Part shown: one piece after another, positions 1 through 12,409 of the stretch
Layout of the letters: each line of letters opens with the position of its first letter
Position numbering within the stretch: position 1 is the first letter of the stretch
Made by a program: the position numbers and the translations under genes
The notes under the pieces: generated by a model
Told to the model about the DNA's origin: nothing
Database searches by the model: none
Seen by the model: the letters and a program-made list of their open reading frames with translations, nothing else
DNA from: Hirudo medicinalis
Taxonomy: Eukaryota; Annelida; Clitellata; Hirudinida; Hirudinidae
Direction of reading: 5' to 3'
Length of the DNA stretch: 64,000 nucleotides
Assembly (NCBI GenBank): GCA_011800805.1
Contig: MPNW01000116.1
Coordinates: 18,803-82,802, forward strand

Positions 1-170
1 TCTCTCCGACATATGTGGCAAGGGTAATTGCGCCGTCATGGTAGGCCTGGACCTCTCGGCGGCATTCGACACTATCAACCATCAGTTACTGTTGGAGAGA
101 CTTAAGTCCGACTTTGGAATCGATGGCAAGGCGCCTCTGACACTATGCAAATGGCGCATTATAAATTAAC

Positions 171-201
<31 letters not shown>
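1..201 (+). mobile_element. CR1/L2-like LINE fragment, reverse transcriptase plus (ATT)n tail
   Basis: Bases 2-130 read as an open reverse-transcriptase segment containing LDLSAAFDTINHQLL, the typical palm motif of non-LTR retrotransposons. The reading jumps directly to a 3' end (GGCGCCTCTGACACTATGC) and then an (ATT)n run, so the copy has an internal deletion. The same 3' end and ATT tail recur at 17.95 kb (minus), 24.24 kb (minus) and 54.59 kb (plus), which defines one family. It is cut by the window edge and is not functional here. Confidence 0.85.
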
Positions 202-204
<3 letters not shown>

Positions 205-787
205 AATGTTTAAAGTAGTTTGAATTCAAATTTATGTTTAATTTAAGCAAGGAGACAATTGCAACAACAGAATTAGATGCATAATTGAATTGATTACATA
301 TTCTTTCGATAGCTTTAATTTTAAAGGCAATTTTTTAGCAATTAAGAAAAACAAATTGTTCGAGGCAAGTCAAATTTAGTTTTCTCTAAAAAAATGCTTG
401 CTTATATCATCTACTTCACACTTCATATCAATTCTCGAGTGAAATAAATAATGCCAATTTTATTTCAATTCGAGTGATTGCTACTTTAATTCAGAGCTTA
501 CGAAAATTCTGCTCTGAAAATACGTATTTTCAAGACAATGAAAAATTAAAAAATTCACAAAGCTTGCATTAAATTACCATAACTCACTAAATTTAATCCA
601 GATATCTTGTTTTTCATCTATAATAAGCCAAATGATGGACGAGTTAAAAACTACCTCGTTAGTTGATATTAAACATTATTTTTTCTTAATTATACTATCG
701 CAATTTTCTAATTTCACGAATGTACGCGTAACCAACAGTAGTTTCATGAAAATGTACAAATATTAATTACATACGATTTATTTTCAG
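202..787. other. AT-rich stretch, no gene seen
   Basis: No coding exon, RNA or repeat is recognisable on either strand. It is presumably intron or upstream sequence of the immunoglobulin gene, whose first visible exon starts at 788 after a TTTTCAG acceptor. No signal-peptide exon for that gene could be found here. Confidence 0.5.
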
Positions 788-3700
788 TTCTCGGGTCTAA
801 GCAGGATCGAAGAGCAATAGGTTTAAGCAACGAGCCCATTCCTTTGATTTGCGATGTGCCTGATTCTGGTCAACTTTCTATCTCATGGACAGACAAAGTC
901 TACAACGAGGATAATAACCCTAGCCTCATATATAATTCGTCCGTTGGAGAGATTGAGAGAAAGTACGCAGAGAAGGGCTTTTCTGTAAACGAAAATATTC
1001 TCTTCATCCAGGACGAAGTTCAGGACGCATCTGGGCACTACTTCTGCGAAATTCATTTTACAAACGAAACGAAGCTGACAGTGCCCTACGAGGTGCGAAT
1101 CATATGTGAGTTCCACTACTTCTATTACAACACAATCATTTTCTTCAGAATTTTCAGTTATATTGCAGGCAGGACGGAAACCATGTGGACACCCCGTAAT
1201 TTCCTGATAACTCGCTAAGTTATAAGTTCAATATTACTCAATTTTATACATAACTTTATTGTACACAAAACGACCTGTAAAATTTCAAATAAATTTAACA
1301 AGTAGAACTTGCAAAATATGTAAAATAGCATTTTACAGCCGTTTGAAAACCATGAGGACATCCTTATTTATATCCAATAAAACTTGAAATGTTTGATAGT
1401 TATGCAATCAAAATGCACTTTATGCAAATATTATCGATATATAAACCCAAAAAGAGTTAAAATTTAATTTGTAGTTTATAAATAAACTGGAGGTAAAATG
1501 TGTGACAAGGAGTGGGGGCAGATTGAGACCTTCAGACAAGCAAATTATTCGATCAGGGAAAGGATCACAAAAAAATTGGCAAAGAACTAAATGGATCCAA
1601 GACTATAGGCTAGAACTAATTAAAGGCTCGTGAGGATTATAGAACAAAAAATAATCATGAAAGACTCAAGAAACTTACGATTCGTCAGCAGAGACTCCTG
1701 GTAAGAAAGGCAGTTAAATTTTCAGCAAATCAAATTAGAAATGAACTTGATTTACAAATTTGTAAAAGTACATTGTTAAGTTATTTGAGATCTAGTGGTA
1801 TTTTATTATATGAAAAAAGATTAAAGATTTCAGCTCTTAAAAACCATCACAAGTTGGCAGGAGTGGAATGGACCAAAACCATGCTCCCCAACAGGCTGGG
1901 GCAATATTATTTTTTCAGAAGAGAAGAAATTTAACCTGGATGGACCTGATGGTCATCAGTTCTGGCATGACCTCAAGTTAGAAAAAGAAACATTTTTTAG
2001 CCGAAATCATGGAGCAGGATTGGTGACGATTTGGGGAGGAATTTCCAGTGAAGGATTAACTGAATTTCCCTTTCTGGATGGGGGACAGCCTTCAGCAGAT
2101 TACATCGAAGTATTAGAAGATCATCTCCTGCCTTTTGGGGAAGCTTATTATAGAAAAATTTTATTTTCCAGCAAGATAATGCCCCGATCCATAATTGACG
2201 AAGACATTTTTCCAGAGCAGAAATTTGAAAGTTATGAGTTGGCCAGCCTGTTTCCCAGACTTAAATCCTATAGAAAACGTCTGGGGAATGTTGTCAAGAC
2301 TGGTTTACAACAATGGAAGGCAGTTCCACTCCAAATCTGACCTGGAAAACGCCATTATGAGTGCCTGGAAAGAACTGGATGGAAAATTCGTAAAAACCTT
2401 AATAAAATCAATGGATAGCAGTTGTTTTAAAGTTATTGAGAATAAAGGAAACATTATTTCTTATTAATAAATTTTTTTTTTCTTGTTTATCGCGAGGTTT
2501 TAGTCATTTGCTATGATTTTTGAAAGTGTCTTTCATGGTTATTGGACGCCTCGAACTCACGTTTTCTGAATTTTTAAATTAATATGTGAATATATCTTGA
2601 CGAAAATTTAAGAGATAATCATAAATATATAATTACACAACATACTCAAATTTCTCCGCAATAAAATATTTGTTTAGCGAGTTATCACGAAGTAATGGTT
2701 TCCGTCCTGAATGTATATTAATAATCATTTCACATATTGGTAACAAAGTTTAGTTATGTTATTTGTATTCATTGTCAGCTGGACAAAGTTGTCTAATAAA
2801 TCTGGAAGTTATGGAAGGAGAGATTGTGCTCCTCCAGTGCAACTTCACCACATCATTCTCGGCTAACCCATTTTGGATTGACGATATATATGAAATCTAT
2901 ATAGGAGAACATCATTCTGAGTTTATGAATAATGTCTTGACAACACAATTCAAAGCATCTTGGAAACACAATGGAGTCATCTTTAGGTGCATGCAAGATA
3001 ATTTGGAAATCTGCAGCAAAAAGCTGGAAGTCAAATGTGAGCTGTGACCAAATTTTACATAACATATGTAACATATGGCATACGCATTGGCGCACTCTGC
3101 TTAAAGGGAACAGATTAGTAATTTTATATTCCTCAACTTACAATAACTGTTTAATTGTAAATACAAATTGTAAAAAAAATTACACAAGCAATTGCAGATG
3201 AGTTATTAAGTAAGGTAATAAATTCTTACAACTTTAGACAAAGTTAGAGGCATGTATTTACCAGAAGAAAACAAGACTGTTTATCCTGGGGACAACCTCA
3301 CATGCCAGGCTTTGGGCAATCCAATACCAGAAGTTATTGTGACATTGCCCGGTACTAGTTATTCAAATGCAAGCGGTAAGGGACGAGCAAGTTTACAAGT
3401 AGAGGAAGATCTAATGGGGAAGAAAATAACGATCAGATGCGAAGCATGGAATGAGTTGGACGGCATAATTGCCAGGCACACAAATGAATCACATGTCCTA
3501 GTTGTTGGTGAGTTTATCTAGATGAATATGATTAAATTTGGAATTATTTGGAATGTTTAAGCATTTCATATGCCTGTAATGAGAAGCTAGTTTGCATTTA
3601 TATTTAGCCGATCTATTGAGTGTCTTATATTGAGACCCGTCGTTTGGTACAATGGAATGTATAGTGCGGCTTTGTGGTAACTGGATTGCGAATACGGCAC

Positions 3701-5411
3701 ATAATGACATATTGCTTTTTGCAGTCGATTGCAGGAAAGAAACTATCTGAACTAAATCGTGCGAAAATAGTTGCTCTTTTGTATTAAGATGGATAGCGAA
3801 GTATCATCTGTCTAATGTATTTTTCACTTACATCTTTTGGCCTCAAAGAGAAGCTCAGGTGACACAATAGTAGCAATTAGATCACTTAGAGGTCACAAAA
3901 ATTAGGAGGCATGAGGAAACAATATTGTTTTAACCCTGGCGAAAGCATTAATTAATTTTTGTAATTAAATTTAAATTGCTACTTTTAACCGTCATATTTA
4001 GAATCTTGTGTAACACAGCTCTGCAGAACTAAATTAGGTTTACCAGATTCAACGAGTCTTACAGCTCCATACAAATTCTCAACTCGATTATTCAGTTCTA
4101 TTCACTGAATATTTGCTCAATAAACTTACTATTCATTCTAAAATTATTGATTTAAAGTGTTAGTCACTGCAACTAATTACAGTTGAGAATAGTGTGATTA
4201 ATGACAGGGCTTAATAAATGCAGTTTATAATTGGCTTTATTCATTAAATATTCAGTTCACAAAGTATTATCTGCTAGCATCCTAAACACTAAATGACGCT
4301 GTTATTTATTGCATAATAATCCTTTGTGTTGATTATTTACTGAATAGTAATGATCTTCAGTATCTAATATTTTTGTGGATCTGGGATAAGATGATGTGGG
4401 ATTTACAAGATTTTGTCTGGGATGGCTGAGGATTATGCAGCTTCCCTTAATTGCCATCACCTAAGCCATTGAAAGGCACTAATTGTAACGTTCACAAAAT
4501 TTTATTAGAAAGTTAATTAATGGCCTATTGCAAGGGTTACAGCAATAGTTTAGGCTTTTAAATTAGCATCTCTTAAAATAAATCTAATTTTAATTTTAAA
4601 TCCAGAAAAGCCAGCTGAACGACAAAGTGAGTTCTACATATTCTATTAGCTTAAAATTATTAACATTTAAAGTAAAGCATCTGCAAAGGGATATTGTTCA
4701 TCATTAAACTCTCACCAAATACATTTTGCAAGGTTGCAATCACATTTTTGTAGCACTTGAAAATGATAGTGGTTCCTTCCTGATTGTCATCATCATCACT
4801 GCAGCCATCATTTTGCTGCTCCTCATAATTGTCTCTGTTATCATCCTCAATAAGAACAAATGCAAGAAAGATTCAAACAATACTAAAGGTATATTTCAAG
4901 CACTCAACTAACATTCAACCAAGGAATGGAATACTTGTCTCTGGTGCTAATTTACTAATTTGAAATTATTTGATCTATTCCAATGCAATTATTCCTTTGA
5001 TTAATTGTATAGATTGTAACTTATGCTACAGAAGAGTATTAAGTCTTTAAGAATAAATTTTAGATTTAATAACTTTAAAATTGAAAATAAATATTTCCAG
5101 CAAAAGCCACATTACTAAAAGCAGAGTAAGTAGACAAATAATATTTGATAAACATTTTGAAACCAGTTAATGAGATTTTTAATTATGATCACCTTAAGTA
5201 TTCCAAATTGTATCCCAAAGTTTAACATTTAGTTATTCAAACCAATCCATTCTATGTGATAAAATCTAATTATTTTTCTTTGAAATTGTCCACACCAAAG
5301 TTGATTTATATCACAAATGCCTTAGCTTACGATTAAGCATTTTAAAGGAAATGTCACTAATGAGCCATGCTGTTACAAATATGCAGGTCTAGAAAAGATC
5401 CTAAATCATAA
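788..5411 (+). CDS. Immunoglobulin-superfamily type I membrane protein (5' incomplete)
   Basis: Seven exons join in frame: 788-1105, 2779-3036, 3250-3507, 4606-4626, 4733-4888, 5101-5125, 5387-5411. The 1,059 coding bases after the first split codon give 352 residues and a TAA. Exons 1-3 each encode one Ig domain: the first is V-like (Cys, SWTD, then DASGHYFC), the second C2-like (cysteines in LLQCNF and FRCMQ), the third I-like (LTCQALGNP, IRCEAWNE). Every Ig exon is bounded by phase-1 introns, the rule for shuffled Ig modules. A 21-base microexon and a membrane exon follow, with about 24 hydrophobic residues (core IIITAAIILLLLIIVSVIIL) and a basic stop-transfer KNKCKK. The cytoplasmic tail is short, about 30 residues. 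NSS, NET, NFT, NAS and NES are potential glycosylation sites. The signal peptide and any earlier domains are missing. A role in cell-surface recognition or adhesion is inferred only from the architecture. Confidence 0.82.
1170..2709 (+). mobile_element. Tc1-like transposon, inactivated, in an intron
   Basis: Terminal inverted repeats share CAGGACGGAAACCAT, and an inner ATAACTCGCTAA block is repeated at both ends. Between them lies a Tc1/mariner DDE transposase read in pieces from about 1498 to 2467: SDEKKFNLDGPDG (first Asp), FQQDNAPIHN (second Asp) and CFPDLNPIENVWGML (catalytic Glu, 34-residue spacing expected for Tc1). In-frame stops and at least one frame change near 2190 mean no transposase can be made. 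The element sits in the intron between Ig exons 1 and 2. Confidence 0.85.
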
Positions 5412-5849
5412 TGTGAGTATTACTTTTGAGAAAAGTATTTTTCAATAGCTGTCTTTCATTTGTCAATAAATCATTAAATGCAACTGTAACCATAAAACAT
5501 CCATCAAATGGAAAATTCCCACAACTTTAACAACTTCATAAACCATTCATCAAAGTTATTCTTTAAAATGATTTAACACTTCTTCAATGTCAACAAGCTA
5601 TTATTTGGTTTCAGAAATCAGTTCGACACCAGATAGAATTGAGCACATTTAATTTGGTCAATTACAACCATCACCAGCAACATGATTTCAAAATAATTTT
5701 TCTTCATGTTATTGTTATTGTGACAAGCAATACAGTACTCATACGGTCTGTACTCGCACTGTATATAAATTGTTTTCGTTGTTCTTGGTTTTCATGTGGT
5801 ACATTTGAGCTGATAATTGTTGCATTGTCTTGTTTTAAATAGTTGCCTA

Positions 5850-5855
5850 AATAAA
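5850..5855 (+). promoter_or_regulatory. AATAAA polyadenylation signal
   Basis: AATAAA lies 439 bases downstream of the stop codon of the immunoglobulin gene and is a plausible 3' end for it. No other signal is obvious between the stop and this site. Confidence 0.4.
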
Positions 5856-6662
5856 GTTGAGTTAAATACAAAATATCCAACATTAAGATAAAGCAATGCT
5901 TCAACTTGCAGTATAAGAGAAGATGGACCTTAATCTAACAAGATTTTTCCTGAAGAATTTCCTTGCAGCCATTCCCAAGTTTCTATCCTCAAACTTTGAA
6001 AAAGTTGCTAATATTGTAATTTTTAATACTGACAAATGGCTTACAGAATGGACTTTAGCCTACTGGAGCATTTAGACAAATATAGTTTATTGCTACGAAG
6101 AGTGAAACATTTCTGCAAATTTTACAAGAGCTCACTCACCACCATAAACAGTGGTAACATATAAAATTTGAAATTTCAGGATCAAAGCTCATTTTTTTCT
6201 ATTTGGGTGTCGAATCATTCATCACTATTTTCACTTTAGCCGTTTATATTTCATTAAACATCATTTTTTAAATCAATGTAAAAACTCACTGAAAGTAACA
6301 TTTTTTTGGCAGTGAGCAAACTTCAATTCTGAAATCATAAAGCAATGACAAAGGCACAGTAAACCCCAAACTCATCACAAAAATTTAAGTTCCTTTAAAA
6401 GTAATACTTTAAACAGGAAAATGTTTTTCCTGATCAGTCAAATTCTTACACAATCACTTCAGAAGAGCCGTGATTCAACCGACATTCCTTATCAGAATTA
6501 ATTTGATAAGCCAAACTGCAGAAACTGTTTAGCTCATAACTTTCTGGCTTTAGAACTGCACATGTTTGTTTATCTAGTACTACATAAATGGCTCAGCATG
6601 CTTCAACCCTCTTCTACTCTCAATCACTGAATCTTTTTCTTTAAAGTGTCACAAAGGGGGGC
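5856..6662. other. Intergenic, no gene seen
   Basis: No convincing exon on either strand. A 50-codon open frame starting at an ATG near 5922 was considered and left out because it has no recognisable motif or splice context. Confidence 0.4.
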
Positions 6663-6862
6663 TCATGGCTTGAAAGCATTCCATATTCTCTTCTGTGACT
6701 CCAAGTCCTGGGGAATTAGCCAAGCTGTCTCCAAACCACTGATTATGATCTGCTCAGAGGCCTTGCTGAACCTAGCTGATGTCTTTGCCACTTTTTGACC
6801 AGAGGCAGAAATGACTTCACTGATGGCTGAGTTCAGGTCAGCAACATTTGAGAACTTGCTGT
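6663..6862 (-). CDS. Putative terminal exon, unknown protein
   Basis: On the minus strand a TTAG acceptor at 6863 is followed by 65 open codons and a TGA. The encoded segment is rich in Ala, Ser and charged residues (it includes VADLNSAISEVISASGQKVA and ends in WNAFKP) and its base composition is less AT-rich than its surroundings. The acceptor is phase 1, the same as the neighbouring exon at 7092-7243, so both could be alternative last exons of one gene. No upstream exon joining them was found, and I do not recognise the family. Confidence 0.4.
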
Positions 6863-7091
6863 CTAAGATGTAATGACCTAAAGCTCAACCAATTTCAATC
6901 AAAAATTAAAATGCTATGTGCAAATATTTTATTGAAAACTAAAATGGTCATCCACATGCATGAAAAATTTACTTGCCAAAGCAATGGATCAGCAAAGGAG
7001 AAACTTGAAAAACAGTTTGAAAATAAAATTTGATCAAATCACTAATCATCTTTCCAAAACTCATTAAGTAAGCAATGAACCAGTTCAGAAA

Positions 7092-7243
7092 TTAAAGAGA
7101 CATGTCAGATGATGATGTGATATTACTGACACTAGCCTCGTCATCTGCATCATTGCCACCTTGTAAGCTATCCTTGGATAGAAGAGATTCATGCCTTACA
7201 GGTTCATTGACTGAGAACTCAGACTCTAGAGGCCAAAAGTATC
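7092..7243 (-). CDS. Putative terminal exon with acidic Ser-rich tail, unknown protein
   Basis: A TTAAG acceptor at 7244 leads into 49 open codons ending in TAA. The segment starts YFWPLESEFSVNEP and finishes with an acidic, serine-rich stretch (NDADDEASVSNITSSSDMSL), which reads like a genuine disordered C-terminus. The exon lies 505 bases downstream of the phosphatase stop on the same strand. The strong GTAAGG donor at the end of the phosphatase frame is phase 2 and does not fit this phase-1 acceptor, so I do not join them. Family unknown. Confidence 0.38.
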
Positions 7244-7747
7244 CTTAAGATTAATCAACTGAATTTAGACTATATATATAAATATGTGTAAATACTGGTA
7301 TTCATCAGAACAAAAAATGTAGATAGATAAAAACACACAACTACACACTCCTAAATCAAAAATGGACAATTTCACTAGAAACATCTAAGATGCATACAAA
7401 ACTGAAACTTTCCAAAGAGCAAAACTTTCATTAAATACAAGCCACCCAGCATTCAAATGCTTGATAAAATTACTGAATAATCAGAAGTGCCCTACTTTTC
7501 CTGTGAATTAGCCAATCATTTAAAAATAAAGTGTAAAAATAAAAAAAATAATTTTTTGTATATTGTAAAATAATTGCTGGAATCAAGATGATTCATGTCA
7601 ATCGATCCTTAAAGGGCAAATGACAAATAATTCCTTCACAACTAAAAGCTTTGTCTCCAATTTCAGATATTGCTCTCAATCATTTGTGGAGTAAATCAAT
7701 ACTTGGAATCCAATGATTATGCAACGAGTTTGGACTGAACCATTACC

Positions 7748-8419
7748 TTACTGTTTTGCATATCTTCCAACATATTTGAAAACAGATTCAAATGATTTTC
7801 CAATAATATCCAAGAAATGCAAACCTAGAGAGGAATTCTGTTCAGTCTTGTAAACATCAGGAATTTTTCCAATTGAAGATGAAATCATATTGACTGTGGC
7901 ACATCCATCGTAAAGCCTCTTTTCATATTCTATGAGTTGCTCAAAAAATCCTGGGTTTGGTCTAATTTGGGGTCTCACTGCTTTCAAGTATTGGTAAGCC
8001 TCAAAAAGTGTCATACTTTTGTACTTCATCAGGTAGGCAATGCATATTGTTGCTGATCTACTCACTCCAGCCATGCAATGGACAAGTACACCATATGACT
8101 GGTTCTGAGGTAAATATGAACTGGTTTACTCTTAAAATTATCATTATTTCATAAGTAATGCCAACATTAAATTTTAACTAACAATGAATGATCTAATTTT
8201 GTCCGCGCATATGTCGAAGTATTGATGTATCATAACTTCTGGGTCGTCGTCAATCTCTATTTTGAGAATTTCCACTTTATCTATATTAATTGGTTCATTA
8301 GCCGTCGTCAGGTCTATGACAAGGCGTATGTTCCTAAAGTTTATATTTTGTTCGGTTACTCCTAAGATACCGGATATATAAAGATTTTCTAATACTCGAC
8401 TTGGCTGAAAATCATTCAT
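7748..8419 (-). CDS. Atypical dual-specificity phosphatase (DUSP14/18/21-like)
   Basis: Two exons, 8419-8184+1 base (ending 8183) and 8104-7748, splice in phase 0 at GTTAGT to CAG and give a 197-residue protein, the usual size of small atypical DUSPs. The signature VHCMAGVSRSAT supplies the catalytic Cys and Arg (HCx5R). The general-acid region lies in the first exon (EIDDDPEVMIHQYFD), and the conserved KAVRPQIRPNPGFFEQL helix follows the loop. Proteins of this family dephosphorylate Tyr and Ser/Thr residues, commonly on MAP kinases, in the cytosol or mitochondria. The ATG at 8419 (MNDFQPSRVLENLYISG) was chosen because it starts the domain as in DUSP14; the frame stays open upstream but without conserved sequence. 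The four-exon kinase gene lies just upstream on the same strand. The exact subfamily is not certain. Confidence 0.87.
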
Positions 8420-8920
8420 TTTGTCGCCAAGTTTGATTTTAAGATTGTTCCAGAATGTAGCCAGAGTTCCCGACGTTCCCGACGCAAAAGTAATAACGCT
8501 GTAATAAAGTATAATTCTAAGAACCCCCGAGAACCCAGCCCGACCATAGCAAATAGGAACATAGTATTTCAAAACACTTCACTAAAGCCTTCAAATTTGG
8601 TTGAACATGTGTAAAATAATTAACTGTCTTTTTAAAACAGTGAAATATAATTGTTTTTCTTTCATAAAATTGATAGTTTTTATGATTTTCTTTTTCACAT
8701 TTTCTCAGAAATATCTGTCGCTGTCTTGAGTTGAGAATCTGATTGAAAATGTTTTATAGTACGTTTAAAATAGTTACAAAATATATGATGCAGACGATGA
8801 CATTAAAACTATTGAATAATCATTCATTTGTTTTAATTATTAATTAAGGTTCAGCGCTGAGCAGACAAAAACGGAGAAACGTATACCTGGCACTGCTCGC
8901 GCCTGGATGATCTACAGCAG

Positions 8921-11900
8921 TCATTTTTCAGAACCCAAAGTATATTGTGATATATGGTTTTCATCTGGAGTTTGGCAATATTCTCCATACCATCTGGAAG
9001 ATCGTATGTCCGGAAACCACATGCGCCTATCTTCATCCAAAAGAATCCCTTCTATTAACCTCCTACATGAATTGCTACAAGCATTTGGTTCAAACTCAGG
9101 TCCGGCTTGTGTAGCCCTAACCAAAGCTTTTTTATCTTCTGTATTGAATGGCAATTCTCCAATTACCTGATGAAATTAATGAATTTGTTAATATTGTCGT
9201 AAATATTAATAAACCCAGTTGTCAAGGGTGACTTAAAATTATTTTAATGGTATTTGAGATTAAGTAGCCATTATCATTATTTGTCAGTTTCTCGCATATA
9301 TTACTAAACTTTTCATATTATCCCAATTCAATCAATAAATTTGAAATACCCACAAACACGTAAAGAATAATTCCAATGCTCCATATGTCCGCCATTTGTC
9401 CAACGTATGGAGTACCCGTGAGAATTTCAGGACAGGCATAGGCATAGCTGCCGCAAAAAGTCTCACTGAGTTTATATGCTCCATTTATTGGCAACATGTT
9501 TGATCTAGCAAAGCCAAAGTCAATAATCTGTAAGCACAAGATGAAACAAAATTATCAAGAAATTCATTGCACATATTAACTTTTTAATCGCCAGGGATGG
9601 TCGCACAACTTTTATTCCAAAGAAAACAACTTAGATTGCTACTGAATTAACTGAGAAAAAAAACATTTGAGAGTGCAACCACCAAAACACAAAATATTAA
9701 TTTAAAAGTTTATTTGAAATATTTTGGAAATGATACAACTTATTGATTACGATTACAATTACCAGGTGCAAATGTAGATAACTAGTTGAAAATATTAATG
9801 ATGCACAAAATTGCATTTAATTTTTTCTTGCAAATAATTTCGCTGCCTCTTAATCTGCTCTACTAAAATCATTGAATGTAACTTTTAAATCACCTCTTTG
9901 ATCAACAGTGTATCGTATCGTCATAAATGTCTCACCTAATAATTTTGTAATACTTTCTTGCGGGTCAACTGAACTTGCATCAATGATTTATTAAAATGCT
10001 ACATATATTAAAACGGTTCATTAAATTATGTTAATAACTCCTACTTTAATGTTGTTCTTTACATCCAAAAGAAGGTTTTCGCACTTAAGATCCCTATGTA
10101 CAATTCCTATAGAATGTAGGTATTCAACAGCATCACAAATCTGCTTGAACCAGACCCCAGATGCCGGCTCTGACAATCGCTTTGCCTTTCTAATTATGTC
10201 GAGCATACAACCCTTGTTTGCCAGTTCCATGACTAAATAAACCCTTGCATTGGTTTCGATGGTTTGGAGAAATGTTATGAGATGCGGGTGTCTGACCTGT
10301 TAAAGGTAAATAATGTGTCTATATAACGATATTGGAACCAAAGAGAAAGTTACACGTTAACAATTAGTTTTACACTGTACTCGTTACTTTTTAACACTTC
10401 CATCGTCAGATGATATTCTTCAAAAATGTCTATTTGTCAATAGATATTTCAAGTTAAAAGCTATTTCTTGAGCAAGTGCTAAAGAATTACTAAACTCATT
10501 GTTCGTGAGCATTTATGATACCATTACTTTCTCATTGTGGTGACTTCTTTTGAATAGGATTGGACAATGTTTGGATTTTGGAGTGGTTTATGACACAGAA
10601 ATTGGTCTCCTTAAATCAGTGTAAAATAATGTTATGTTGCATTAATAAAGGGAGGCATTGATCAAAAATGGGTCAATTGTTGGTGGCATTCGTCAGCACA
10701 TTTGTCACATTCGAATATAAATTACAAGTATTTGACCTGTCCATCAAAAGCAATTTTAGCATGAATTAAAGATTAGTATTTCGTAGAAATGTCGTCTGCT
10801 AAATCTAATCAAGAGACAGACCTGAACAATTCTGAGACTTTTAAGCTCATATTTCACCGTTATGCCAAGACTCCACCCATTCTCGTAAATATTTATTTTT
10901 AACAATAGAGGCCAGTCTGACTCAAGATATTAGTCTGAATATAGTTCGGACTGAATGTGTTTCGGACTAGGGCATTATAAAGTTTTGGTTCTTGCATGTT
11001 TTGAATGGCTTTTGTCAGCAACTTTCATTTAAAGTGAAATTTATTTAGATTGTAACAAGCAACGTTATATATTTTGCTTCATTAAACAATTTCAAATTTC
11101 TTGACCTTTTATGTTCACAAGTTATACTTCGATAGCTAAATAGTGAGTGATGTGACTTGCCGTTGACTTCCCAGCTTTAGCTCTTATTGTAAGTTTATAT
11201 ATATCCTCTACCATTGGTGAAATATGCATTTAAAGTTTATTGATGCCCAAAAGGAGTCATATAGTATGTATGAAATGCCGGAATTTTCAACTTTGATTCC
11301 TGGTAAATGAGGGTGTTTAACGTTGCAAAGATTTCGTCTTTCTCAATAAATGTGATTAAAATCGATATCATAATTTTCTTTTTGCATCATTATTACAAAG
11401 CCATTGGCATTATGAGCTGTTAAGAGCCAGTTACTCATAAATGTGCATTTGACTCTTGCAGATCTAAAAATAGTAAAGTATAGAGAAAAATCATGCTTGA
11501 ACACGGCCTTCAGTAATTCGTAAACAGTGAGGTGTAAGGAGAGTCCAAATAATATTTTTACAAATTCTCAAAATCATCTCTCGTCGCAAGTTTTCAAAAT
11601 AATCGATTGTTTGCGAAACGCATTTCTCGGTAGAGTAACATGACATATTCGGAGAAAAAAAGTTAACTTTCGTCGTTTTTCACAGCCATAGATGGAGGAG
11701 CCTTTGCCCCTATTTAACAAAATGTATTAAAGAATAACTTATTTGCTTCTCAGAGCGAAGGCGCTTTCTTAACCATAACCACAAAATCACCCAGCATGTA
11801 CGACTATCGATCTAACTTCAATTAGCGACTCGAGGTTATTAATAAAGCATAAGTCATTTGTTGCGCAAAGTTCATTTTTTTTTACAAATTAAACTTAAAA

Positions 11901-12355
11901 TCTGTTGCAGTAGTATTTATATTTAGACTAACTTTTGAATGATAATATTATTAACCTTTTCAATTTATTAATCTCCCAACCATTTATATAGCAGTTGCAT
12001 ACGAAAATTGAATCAATAAAGAAATAAATGTAGTTATGAATTACGATAATGTAAATCATTAGATATAACTCACCTTCTTGACAATGTCTATTTCTCTTGG
12101 GAGAAATTTATCCACATAATCAGATTTTGACTCTATTTTCGAGACTATCTTTATCGCCACTTTAGCATTGTGGCGGGAGGAATTCGCCAAAATGACTTTT
12201 GCGTAAGATCCATAGCCGATAATCTTTAAAGGTTCGTAGCCAAACTGTCCCCAAAGTATCGGCTTAACATCACTCAAGAATGTCTCCTCAATGGTTTCGC
12301 TCTCTTTCGATAGTTTCCTTCTTTTGGAAAAGTGTTTAAAAAATTTTCCACTCAT
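8921..12355 (-). CDS. TSSK: Testis-specific serine/threonine kinase-like protein
   Basis: Four exons, all joined in phase 0: 12355-12074, 10296-10045, 9527-9354, 9166-8921 (TGA). The product is 317 residues from the ATG at 12355, or 335 from an in-frame ATG at 12409. The kinase motifs appear in order: glycine loop [14 protein letters not shown] lysine, [11 protein letters not shown] typical of TSSKs, catalytic [19 protein letters not shown]-equivalent ACPE, and the DIWSIGIIL helix. All catalytic residues are present, so the enzyme should be active. TSSK kinases phosphorylate proteins in post-meiotic male germ cells and sperm; expression here is unknown. The basic N-terminal extension (KHFSKRRKL) is longer than in short TSSKs. 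The gap 10.3-12.07 kb is intron without recognisable content. Which TSSK paralogue it matches is not decided. Confidence 0.88.
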
Positions 12356-12409
12356 TTCCGGAGTCCTGGCTATAGCATTGGTTCCCTTTAACAATATAAT
12401 TATTCCCAA

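Noticed and set aside
5639..5904. Open frames on both strands (67 and 66 codons)
   Set aside because: They overlap the 3' untranslated region of the Ig gene, are hydrophobic AT-rich noise and have no motif or splice support.
5922..6075. 50-codon ATG frame (MDLNLTRFFLKNFLAAIPKF)
   Set aside because: Looks protein-like but is short, isolated and without a recognised domain; chance cannot be excluded.
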